This document shows positions 1 through 6,683 of a stretch of DNA of 15,921 bases, in pieces. The position numbers and the translations under genes were made by a program. This DNA is from Perkinsus olseni (taxonomy: Eukaryota > Perkinsozoa > Perkinsida > Perkinsidae). Where the stretch lies: NCBI GenBank assembly GCA_013115135.1, contig JABANP010000826.1, positions 1-15,921 on the forward strand. Direction: 5' to 3'. Position 1 is the first letter of the stretch, and each line of letters begins with the position of its first letter. The notes under the pieces were generated by a model that saw only the letters and a program-made list of their open reading frames with translations, was not told the DNA's origin and searched no databases.

Positions 1-1
1 A

Positions 2-690
2 GTGATGAAGCGCTTCCCGGACCTCGCTGAACTGGCTGGCGAATGCATCGCCGCGGCAACCTCAGAAAATGTCATCTGCGGTTCCGGAGCACCCGTGGCC
101 GTCACTTTCGGTACTCCGCCTCACGAAGTTCAATTCCACATGCAAACTGCCGACTACTACGGCGCTGGTCTAGGTTATAAAATATGCCCGCCGCGATCGC
201 GCTCGCCCGAGCAATCTATCAACATGATGTTTCCCTCGGAGACCATCCGAAGGTTGTAGAAATCGGTGCAGGAGTCGGACTAGCGGGCATCGCTGCGGCG
301 AAATTCGGCGAAGCTTCTTCCGTCTGCTTCACGGACATGATGGCCGAGTCGTTGGAAATCGCCATGAGAAACGCCAAGAGTAACTGCCCCAGCGTAGGCG
401 AATTCAGTAGTACAGTGGTGGACTGGCGTGACGCTGATGGCCTGCCTGCTGACGCCGATGTGATGCTCGGCGCGGATGTCATTTACGAGGAGGCACACGC
501 CGAGCTGATCCTGCAGCTGCTGAGGAACTTCCACGGCAAGAAGGCAGTACTAGCACTCATGCCACAGAGGCCAGGGTATAGGGAATTCACATCGAAATTG
601 AGGAATCTCAAGAGTGTGCAAGTTGCCAAGATGTCCGTGTCTACTCCGATAGGAGAGTGTTTAATACTTGATATATCGGTGATTGATTGA
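2..690 (+). CDS. METTL21-type class I methyltransferase with a frameshift
   Basis: Probable SAM-dependent methyltransferase of the lysine methyltransferase (Methyltransf_16/METTL21) group, which methylates lysines on other proteins. The second part, frame from 184, has motif I VVEIGAGVGLAGIAAAKFG, the acidic post-I loop FTDMMAESLEIA, and VDW followed by GADVIYEE, which matches the family DxxY site. The first part, frame from 2 with an ATG at 5, gives the N-terminal strand region ending ADYYGAGLGYKI. Family members normally have a Trp-Pro-Ala-Ala stretch just before motif I. Here the bases at 182-194 read ATATGCCCGCC, so the Trp codon appears one base short and the frame switches. With that single lesion the two halves form a protein of about 229 aa, the usual family size. 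It could be a young pseudogene or a base-call error. No intron is seen. The true start may lie upstream of the window. Confidence 0.75.
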
Positions 691-935
691 AGTCTCCATT
701 CAATAATCTTCGCTGTGCGCGAGGGAAGATATGACTTTATAAGATCGTTTTAGCATCTCAATGTGTCTCTGCCGTTTTCATTTTGATGGAATAACTGTCG
801 AGCTCATCAATGGTTCAACAGTTGCCACTGCACACGCCGGCCAATATATTATGGAGAATTTACCGCGAAATAAAACAGAAAGAGGCTCCCATGAATACGA
901 TGCACTGAAGGTCCACATTCTCATGTGGAATTGGA
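691..935. other. Intergenic spacer between converging genes
   Basis: This stretch separates the 3' ends of the methyltransferase and the gag-like ORF. I see no convincing coding sequence. The small ORFs here have no family features. Its only clear structure is a hairpin at 912-929 (7-bp arms, 4-nt loop). Confidence 0.6.
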
Positions 936-1089
936 TCATTTCGAGTGTGCGTCCGAAAAGTTTTCAAAGCGTATACGAAGCCAACACGCACACCAAAGGG
1001 ACTCACTTAGTCTCAGCACCGGCTTTCCCCTTGGGGAAATTGACAAAACTGCTCGACACGGCTCGACAAGCTCCGCCTCGCGGAGCTTG
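912..1089. repeat. Three perfect short hairpins at the gag-like 3' end
   Basis: TCCACAT/ATGTGGA (912-918 and 923-929, loop 4), TTTCCCC/GGGGAAA (1024-1030 and 1033-1039, loop 2) and CAAGCTCCGC/GCGGAGCTTG (1067-1076 and 1080-1089, loop 3). The last two lie inside the C-terminal 50 codons of the minus-strand ORF. A direct repeat GCTCGACA (two copies, 2 bp apart, from 1051) precedes the third. Function unknown. Confidence 0.7.
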
Positions 1090-2066
1090 AAAATCACGCG
1101 GTCGACCCGATCGGCCCAATAGGCCAGATCGACACAGGCCGCAACGAAGCAAGCCCCCCAGCTAACCTCGTCAGAAGTCTTGTAACGAGGTAGGCGGACG
1201 CTTCGCATAAAATCGTCAGCCGAATAGATTTGCAGCCAGAAGTCCTTGTACGTATCCTGCAGGCCGGACACCAACTGCTTGTACTTCTTCAGGTCGGCCG
1301 ACGTAGCAACCTCCAACATGAGTAGAGCATTCGAGAACAGCTCGAAGCTGGACAACCATTCTGCGAAGGTAGGTATACGCAGGGATCCCACTCTCTGAGC
1401 TTCGCCTTCTTGGTTGAAAGACCAGCCCTGGGCTTTCAGACGACGTAACCTTTCACGTGGGGCGACCGTGAAGACCGAGAAATCACAATAGGGGCAAGAA
1501 CCCTCGAGTACCCTGGCCTGCACACCAGACAGCTGCTCCAACGTCGGCAACTCCACATCCTCAACGTCACCATACCTTTTGCGAAATGCACTCACCAAGG
1601 AATCGTAGGTTTGCGGTGGGACCACCGCGAACGAAGACTCATCAACCGCGTCAATGAAGAGACTCATCTTGGCCTTCTTGCGAGGCGGTTCAACGGAGGA
1701 CGAGCTCGAAGCATCACGCACCGGGCCAGAGTCGGGAGCCGGATCTGCAGCCGTGGTAACTAAGACGTTCGGCAACCCACAGGCCTCCCTACACAGTTCA
1801 TATAGGATACCGGCCCGCGAACGGTCAAGCGCATTCTCGAGAGAGTCGAAGAAGGCCGACACGTCGCCTGGGTGCATAAAGCCCAGGTCCGCTACCGTCA
1901 CCAGGTGGCCCTCTTCGCCCGCCAGGGCTTCGCACATCGTGAACCACAGGTCGTTGTCCACCCTCGCTCTGTCGCGAAGCTCCGCGATATCAACCTGCGC
2001 CGCTTGCACTCTCTGTGAAAAACTCTGAGGCGATGACATAAAAAAAAATCGGTGTGTTGGGCACAC
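936..2066 (-). CDS. Intronless gag-like protein, probably retroelement-derived
   Basis: Open frame of 376 codons; an internal ATG ten codons in (MSSPQSF) is an alternative start. The N-terminal third is helical and charged. It is followed by a Ser-rich patch with a basic PPRKKAKM stretch that looks like a nuclear localisation signal, and a CPYC pair near the middle. The region from FAEWLSSFELFSNALLMLEV through KKYKQLVSGLQDTYKDFW, SADDFMRSVRLP and WGACFVAACVDLAYW follows the pattern W..aF..f, then Y...i, W...D..FR, then W...d..Lw, seen in gag proteins of DIRS-like and other LTR-class elements. That is pattern matching, not a search. It has no introns over 1.1 kb while most neighbours are intron-rich, which fits a retroelement origin. 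No reverse transcriptase, integrase or terminal repeats are visible nearby, so it is a solo or domesticated fragment. The last 50 codons contain two hairpins and may not be original coding sequence. Confidence 0.55.
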   Translation of the reverse strand: MCPTHRFFFMSSPQSFSQRVQAAQVDIAELRDRARVDNDLWFTMCEALAGEEGHLVTVADLGFMHPGDVSAFFDSLENALDRSRAGILYELCREACGLPNVLVTTAADPAPDSGPVRDASSSSSVEPPRKKAKMSLFIDAVDESSFAVVPPQTYDSLVSAFRKRYGDVEDVELPTLEQLSGVQARVLEGSCPYCDFSVFTVAPRERLRRLKAQGWSFNQEGEAQRVGSLRIPTFAEWLSSFELFSNALLMLEVATSADLKKYKQLVSGLQDTYKDFWLQIYSADDFMRSVRLPRYKTSDEVSWGACFVAACVDLAYWADRVDRVIFKLREAELVEPCRAVLSISPRGKPVLRLSESLWCACWLRIRFENFSDAHSK

Positions 2067-2283
2067 TCGCCACAGTAACTGGTCTGAGCGTCACAGCATG
2101 TGTGGAACTAATGGCCAGGGCGCGCACAAGAGTCCTGCAATGGTCTGACACCTGCCGCTAGCTGAGACCGACAGAGTTGTGTGCCAAACACAAAATAGGG
2201 GACGAGCAAGGTGAGGTAACATCGCTGATTGAATTGGGGTGCTTTGAGTGTGATTAGCGGGATTCCAGCCCCTAGGGTGCTTC
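2067..2283. other. Spacer upstream of the gag-like ORF
   Basis: Spacer between two divergent ORFs. A run of T on the minus strand (about 2041-2048) sits just inside the gag-like 5' end. No recognised promoter motif or RNA gene. Confidence 0.4.
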
Positions 2284-2550
2284 ATGACAACTCAATCGCT
2301 CCTCGAAGCCAGGGCCAAAGAATTGTGCGATTCCTTGCTAATCCTCGACCATACGTTCCGTCCTACCAATACCCTGGCACGGATGCGGGTAGAACGTATG
2401 CACAGATGGATCGCATGTGGCCAGACACGCCCTCACAATTTCAAGGCTGCCTTGGGCCTCAAAGTTGGAATCAAACAATCTCGCCAGGCAGTGTGTCAAT
2501 GCTCGTGCTGCGTATCTCTCTGCAACCGATTTTCGGGAGTGGTGTGTTGA
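2284..2550 (+). CDS. Small hypothetical protein, weak
   Basis: An 88-codon ORF beginning MTTQSLLEARAKELCDSL. It is predicted helical and basic in the middle (RMRVERMHRWIACGQ), with a Cys cluster (CQCSCC) near the end. I do not recognise a family. Another frame (2229-2576) is also open, so this may be chance. It ends 50 bp before the convergent ankyrin gene. It could also be one exon of a larger gene, but I could not extend it. Confidence 0.22.
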   Translation: MTTQSLLEARAKELCDSLLILDHTFRPTNTLARMRVERMHRWIACGQTRPHNFKAALGLKVGIKQSRQAVCQCSCCVSLCNRFSGVVC

Positions 2551-2600
2551 GCGCCGTGAATAGAGATAACTCATGAACTCAAGACCAAACTAAAACCAGA

Positions 2601-3475
2601 TTATGAAATCGATCTAATTGTCTGAGCACCATTTGCCAGGAGGATTTTCTTGCATGTAGCCCGAGCGTTCTCAATTTCTGTCACATTTGACTCCGTCAGT
2701 AGAGCCGCGCACGAGAGAGGAGTCATTCCAGAAGAATCCTTCGCGTTAATGTTTGCACCAGCCTTTATTAACGCCTGAAAGCAATTGTGAACTCGTGTAA
2801 ATTATTAAGCAGCTTGGCGCAGTGGATAGCGTGTTGGGCTCATAACCCAAAGGTCCCTAGATCGAAACTAGGAGCTGCTATATTCCAATAAATTCTGAAT
2901 CCTCACTCTGACAGTATCAGGTCTCCCATTGAGCACTGCAATGTGTAGAGGAGTAAGTCCTACTTGAGCCAGAGCCTCCGAGGGACTGAAGGAAGTTAAC
3001 GGAGCGGCATACAAAGCATCAACGAAGGACAAATCCAGGCGAATAGCTCACTTGCACCCAGAATCGGACAGCCATTCGATCATCTCTGTACTGCCATAGG
3101 CGGCAGCTACATGCATGCAGGATTGCCCTCGGGAGTTATATACGCCACGAACACCTCCCAGAGAGGCCTAGCAATAACTCAGAATAGCGCGGTCTCTTCT
3201 AATCAAAGCCTGCACGGAATTTCAGCGTCTGAAATTCCCTCACCTCATTGCTAACTTCCTCCTCTACCGTCTCGATATCACCGCGGGCGACCGCACTGAG
3301 GACCTACAACAGACTTGACCCATCCGAGGGATGGGGGTTCAGTGAGGAATGCCCAGAAGTTTCAACTCACCCTCTCCGCGGCAGCTAAGGCCGCAGTTTC
3401 GGGCTGGAAGGGCGACGGACCAGAACGCAGAGCGAATGATGAGTTGAACACTGGTGTAGACTGCAGGCTACTCAT
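2601..3475 (-). CDS. Ankyrin-repeat protein, five exons
   Basis: Spliced model of 177 aa, on the minus strand: exons 3475-3371, 3303-3244, 3167-3052, 2985-2907 and 2774-2601. Introns are 67, 76, 66 and 132 bp, all GT..AG, and all joins keep frame (phases 0, 0, 2, 0). The joined protein carries about four ankyrin units: VLSAVARGDIETVEEE; SRGQSCMHVAAAYGSTEMIE; VGLTPLHIAVLNGRPDTVRA leading into LIKAGANINAKD; and SSGMTPLSCAAL to KKILLANGAQ. Ankyrin repeats are protein-binding scaffolds, so the partner is unknown. The N-terminus (about 35 aa, Ser/Pro-rich) shows no signal peptide. Splicing at the phase-2 junction creates the Asn in GCNPSEAL, a good consensus fit. The start ATG at 3475 follows a CTCTCAG acceptor-like site by a few bases. 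An apparent stop in the unspliced reading near 3168 is the acceptor of intron 2. The fourth intron holds an antisense tRNA gene. Confidence 0.8.
2808..2879 (+). tRNA. Initiator tRNA-Met (anticodon CAT)
   Basis: A 72-nt cloverleaf: acceptor AGCAGCT/AGCTGCT, D-stem GCGC/GCGT, anticodon arm TTGGG-CTCATAA-CCCAA, variable AGGTC, T-arm CCTAG-ATCGAAA-CTAGG. It is the initiator type and not the elongator. It has an A1:T72 end pair, three G:C pairs next to the anticodon loop, and a T-loop starting with A (A54) in place of the usual TT. It lies wholly inside intron 4 of the ankyrin gene, on the other strand. No intron in the tRNA. No run of four T follows it on the + strand for several hundred bases. 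Confidence 0.95.
3216..3238. repeat. 10-bp perfect palindrome in ankyrin intron 2
   Basis: GGAATTTCAG / CTGAAATTCC with a 3-nt loop. It fills about a third of the 76-bp intron and begins within 5 bp of the donor. Intron 1 also has a perfect hairpin, CCCATCC/GGATGGG (3319-3325 and 3329-3335, loop 3). Confidence 0.75.
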
Positions 3476-3643
3476 GAGGCTGAGAGACCAAACTCGAGAA
3501 CTGTAGAAGCTGCGTAACTCTCTGAGTCACTCAACACGTATGCTCCTCTGACAAACCATTTGGTGTTCCACCAGAGCATGCACCAGAGCACTATTATATA
3601 TATCCTGATCGCGACTGAGAGTAGCATGCAGATCAGAGAGAAT

Positions 3644-4689
3644 CTATTGGGCGGCCTTCTCGCGATGTATTCCAGTGTATGTCCCATGATCATGGAAGAA
3701 TCGCTCAGGGCCGACTGCCTGGCACGCAGTGTAGGTAATAGAGCGCTCGTGAGCAAGTCAACAACTTCCCTACTTTGATTGCAGGGGTGGTTTTCCGGCG
3801 ACTGCTTCGGGCGCTCGTCTGCGCACCATTCTCGCCATCTTCCTCGCTTCCGGCTACCGCGACAGTGGTCGTCCGCCGCTAAATGATGACATCGAGTGCC
3901 GCCCTAAGCACCGGAGCCCGGCGCACTATTGGATTCTCACTTTGACCAAGTTTTTCAGCTCCTTGGTACGGTCATCAACGACTTCGGGACCACCAGCCTT
4001 GTGGACCTGCACAGCTCCGATAGCTTCCGTTTATAAGGCTCCTCAAAAACTGATGGCTCTGCCGAAAAACTTACTCCTGTGTAGGTAGACGTATCATAGT
4101 AGAACCTTTCCGGGCCGCGGACCTAGAATGGCAGCTTGTCCTGCGAATAGCTTCTCATGACCTACGGTAGGTCACCTACCCTGCAATCCGAAGCTCCTGT
4201 GCTGGCATCAGTGCTTTTACTCCACGCGGTGTCCGGAGTCTACACAAAGACAACCGTGATAAGCGACTAGCATTATCGTTGCTTCCCTCACCAGAAAAAT
4301 TTTCCGGTTCTCTCGCCCTTCATCAGAGGGCCTGCTCCCATTGGTACCACCACGAGGGGTACTCAAGGCGCTACCAGGACGGCTCCGAGTCACGATTCGG
4401 TCGGCCCCAGAATGTACGATAGTCCCAGTTGTGGAAGCATAGGCACTCATAGCCCTCGGACGAGGAGGCGGCGGGGCCGTGCGATTCTGAGGTCGACGAT
4501 GACTGAACAGTCGGCAGCATCGCTCACACCTTGACCATCGTCTTGAGATTCAGATGGTCGCCATCGTAGGTCTTGGGTCCGCCATGTCGCCAAACCTGAG
4601 CTTTGAGGGTCGAAGCAGCAGGTCGGAGAGATGTCTACTCCGGTGTACGTGGACTGGTCGTAGAAGAATCTCTCAGGGCCTCGCTCGTG
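3644..4689 (-). repeat. Three tandem copies of the p25-alpha C-terminal exon module
   Basis: Module = GPERF exon + GGP exon + tail exon. Copy 1 uses exons 4689-4639 (51 bp), 4595-4530 (66 bp) and 4486-4292. Copy 2 uses 4122-4075 (48 bp), 4006-3941 (66 bp) and 3878-3774. Copy 3 starts at 3718 with AVGPERFFHDHGTYTG (48 bp) and then reads eight codons to a TAG. Exon lengths, intron positions and phases agree between copies 1 and 2, while intron sequences differ. Confidence 0.8.
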
Positions 4690-5460
4690 CTGAGAAGAAG
4701 CCAGTGGTGGCAGAGAGGCACCCACCGGGCATCAAGGAGTTTGACGATATCCGCTGAGGATCATACCACTAGCTAACAGCCTCACCTTCTCAACTGAGCC
4801 AGCATCGGGCATGGACTTAGCGAAAGGCAACGCCTCGGCGACCGAAGGCGACCCATGGGCGCGCAATTCTGAAGAGCGCCACTGGGCGGAGAGAATAATC
4901 CGCAGTAGATGCCGCAGAGGGAAGCTCACTAGTAAAGGGTCGGGACGTTGCTGCTGTAGCGGCTCTCCCCTGAGTAACTTGTTCATTGAAGTGCAGGACT
5001 CTTTCTTCAACCCATGATACCGGTTGGTGGAGACGATCTGCTATCTGATATGGAATCCGCGATGGATGAGCAATAAGTAAAAAACCGCTGCTCCCTGCCA
5101 CACCTTCCGGCCCTCACCTCAGCTAAGGCTTCAATCAGCTGCCCAAATTCAATTTTTCGCTCCCCTCGGAACCGAACCTACTATACTATGGGCGGCCACC
5201 AGAATCTGCAGAGTGATGAGCCGGGGCCTACTTTAGCGAAAACGATATCAATATCGTTCAAGGTGAGGGCTTGGTCATCGATGAGCTGGCAGCTCCTGCA
5301 GAATTTGGCAAACTGCCGACCGTCCATCAATGTATCTCCACCTAAATGAGGCAGCTGATATCTTCTTGACATACTCCGTATCCTGCGTTGTTCAACCCAA
5401 GATACTCTCCCGCCCACCCGTGAAGGTCTTGTACACCGCCAGAAGGCTGGATGCTGCCAT
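3644..5460 (-). CDS. p25-alpha (TPPP-like) protein with repeated C-terminal modules, 12 exons
   Basis: Spliced model of 340 aa. Minus-strand exons: 5460-5418, 5341-5232, 5177-5118, 5037-4930, 4881-4786, 4689-4639, 4595-4530, 4486-4292, 4122-4075, 4006-3941, 3878-3774 and 3718-3644. All eleven introns are GT..AG (43-169 bp). The first is phase 1 and the rest phase 0. The core (residues 1-71) matches the p25-alpha domain: MDGRQFAKFCRSCQLID, LNDIDIVFAK, then RGERKIEFGQLIEALAE. p25-alpha/TPPP proteins bind and bundle microtubules and are common in ciliated protists. The domain's C-terminal motif, here GPERFFYDQSTYTG then HGGPKTYDGD, follows from residue 140 and is repeated at 244 and 317. Each repeat is followed by a Ser/Arg/Pro-rich tail, except the last. 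Exons 4 and 5 (linker) rest mainly on phase and splice sites and are less certain than the rest. It might instead be one full gene followed by partial tandem copies. Confidence 0.78.
4158..4180. repeat. Three-armed palindrome in a p25-alpha intron
   Basis: TGACCTAC-G-GTAGGTCA (8-bp arms, 1-nt loop, 4158-4174) overlaps GGTAGG-TCA-CCTACC (4166-4180). The middle arm can pair left or right. It lies in the longest intron (169 bp) of the p25-alpha gene. Confidence 0.8.
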
Positions 5461-5913
5461 TAGTGTATAATTACTAAAAAATTGTCCTGCTTCGGAGTAT
5501 CGCCACTTGATTCATCGTCTTGTGTCACATGGCAGATTGAACATGTTGGGACTCGCAACTTGCGATAGAAGTTTTTCTATTTGTCGACCCAACAGCCGAT
5601 TATAAAGCACCCATTGGAAGGGAATCGTTCCGCTCAATGGCAGACAGCCACAGCCCATGATCCCTACGGAGTCCATGGCTCGTCCCTGCGCAGCTTCAGC
5701 AAGTATAATCTAGGAACTATGCGCACAACACTTCTCAGGGAGAAGCTTCAAAGATGTGTGGGAGGAAACGACGTATTTTGAACCCGACGCTCCTGAGGGT
5801 CCATGGTTCTAAATGGCAATCTTCCAGGATCAAGTGTTGCCATTGTCCCCGCAGCACTGACCCAAGCCCTAGCTGAGATGGACGGACTCACGCCCCGCCT
5901 CCTGTGCCAGAAG

Positions 5914-6541
5914 GCTGGGCCCAGCGACGCTAGGCGCGCGTTGTGGTGAGCCATTGCTGGCAGCCTGAGGCCAGTGGCCCTGCCAAGTTGCATCGGATCC
6001 GTTGTGACTCACAACTTGTAAGCAGATGCGTGCGCACGGAGCGCGCCACTACTCGTGGCCCACGAGGTGCTTCAATAGCGCCAGCGTTACCGAACTGCAA
6101 CCATAAGAAACTAAAAAATTACAAGAATTAGTTGTAGTGCGGAAGTACGCTAAACCCAGCCTTCCGTTCCCCGGATGTGGAGGTAGGACACCAGAGACCG
6201 CTGCCTTGGCCAGTTTTGGACCCAGAGTCAGGCAGTCTCTGGTACCCTATTGAACAGTAGTGGTAGTTGCCTACCACTACTGTTAGTACCACTGGTAGGC
6301 ACCAAACATAGTTTGGTGCGGCTTCGACAACGCAGTCGAGGAAATGACCAGAAGTCTTGCTGCGGGAGCAGACTTCACAGTTACTGTGACACAGTAAGAG
6401 CCCTGCCACATGCTGTTCACACTCCCAACCTCTGCATCATGGAAATTCCATTTGGTGCGCATCGACTCCCTGATCCTCCGAGATTTCACTCTCGCTACCT
6501 TGCAAGCTCAATCCGTAGCCCAGGAATTTCCTGGCAGGAAA
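5914..6541. repeat. Palindrome-rich block in unit A
   Basis: Perfect palindromes or hairpins: GCTGGGCCCAGC (5914-5925), GTTGTGA-C-TCACAAC (6001-6015), CGTGCGCACG (6029-6038), CTCGTGG-C-CCACGAG (6052-6066), ACCAGAGAC/GTCTCTGGT around 6190-6243, AACAGTAGTGGTAG/CTACCACTACTGTT (6253-6284, 14-bp arms, 4-nt loop), GCACCAAAC-ATA-GTTTGGTGC (6299-6319), TTACTGTG-A-CACAGTAA (6381-6397), CCAGGAA-T-TTCCTGG (6520-6534) overlapping TTTCCTG-G-CAGGAAA (6527-6541). No coding gene recognised in it. Confidence 0.8.
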
Positions 6542-6613
6542 GTTGAGTACCCATACTCGCTCGCCTTCTGTATCGAGCGTGATTGAAATTCCATGAACCC
6601 CTCGCTTCCTGCA

Positions 6614-6683
6614 CTTCTAGAATCCGACCGATTTCACAGTCCCTCGACCTTCGACCCTTCAGTTCTCGTTATTCATAACGACC
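6614..6683 (+). promoter_or_regulatory. Conserved 5' leader of secreted gene copy A
   Basis: These 70 bp align without gaps to 8560-8629 before the second ATG of copy B, with few differences. The segment includes ACAGTCCCTCGACC and CGACCCTTCAG. The AG at 6661-6662 lies 22 nt before the ATG and is placed like a trans-splice acceptor, which is an inference. Confidence 0.5.

Larger units (their letters stand above)
5461..6683. other. Intergenic region upstream of secreted gene copy A
   Basis: It lies between the divergent 5' ends of the p25-alpha gene and secreted gene copy A. The sequence from about 5584 matches the flank of copy B from about 8172. It contains the palindrome-rich block 5914-6541. 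Small ORFs here have no family features and are not conserved between the two copies, so I call no gene. Confidence 0.6.

Noticed and set aside
3166..3172. In-frame TAG in the ankyrin coding sequence, suggesting a pseudogene
   Set aside because: The TAG is the acceptor of a 76-bp intron. Using it removes the stop, keeps phase 0 and gives better ankyrin spacing than a 34-bp intron ending at 3210.
3472..3756. Single-frame ORF of 94 aa on the minus strand
   Set aside because: It reads the p25-alpha exons at 3774-3644 out of frame. The correct frame there gives GPERFFHDHGTYTG.
4732..5101. Two overlapping minus-strand ORFs as separate genes
   Set aside because: Parts of one of them are p25-alpha exons 4 and 5 read through their introns. 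The other is an alternative frame.
5385..5405. Short VSWVE-type similarity between intron 1 of the p25-alpha gene and the region near 5015
   Set aside because: About 20 bases only, in an intron on one side. Too short to be meaningful.
5914..6541. CRISPR array or bacterial attenuator
   Set aside because: The palindromes differ in sequence and spacing, and the surrounding genes are eukaryotic with introns.
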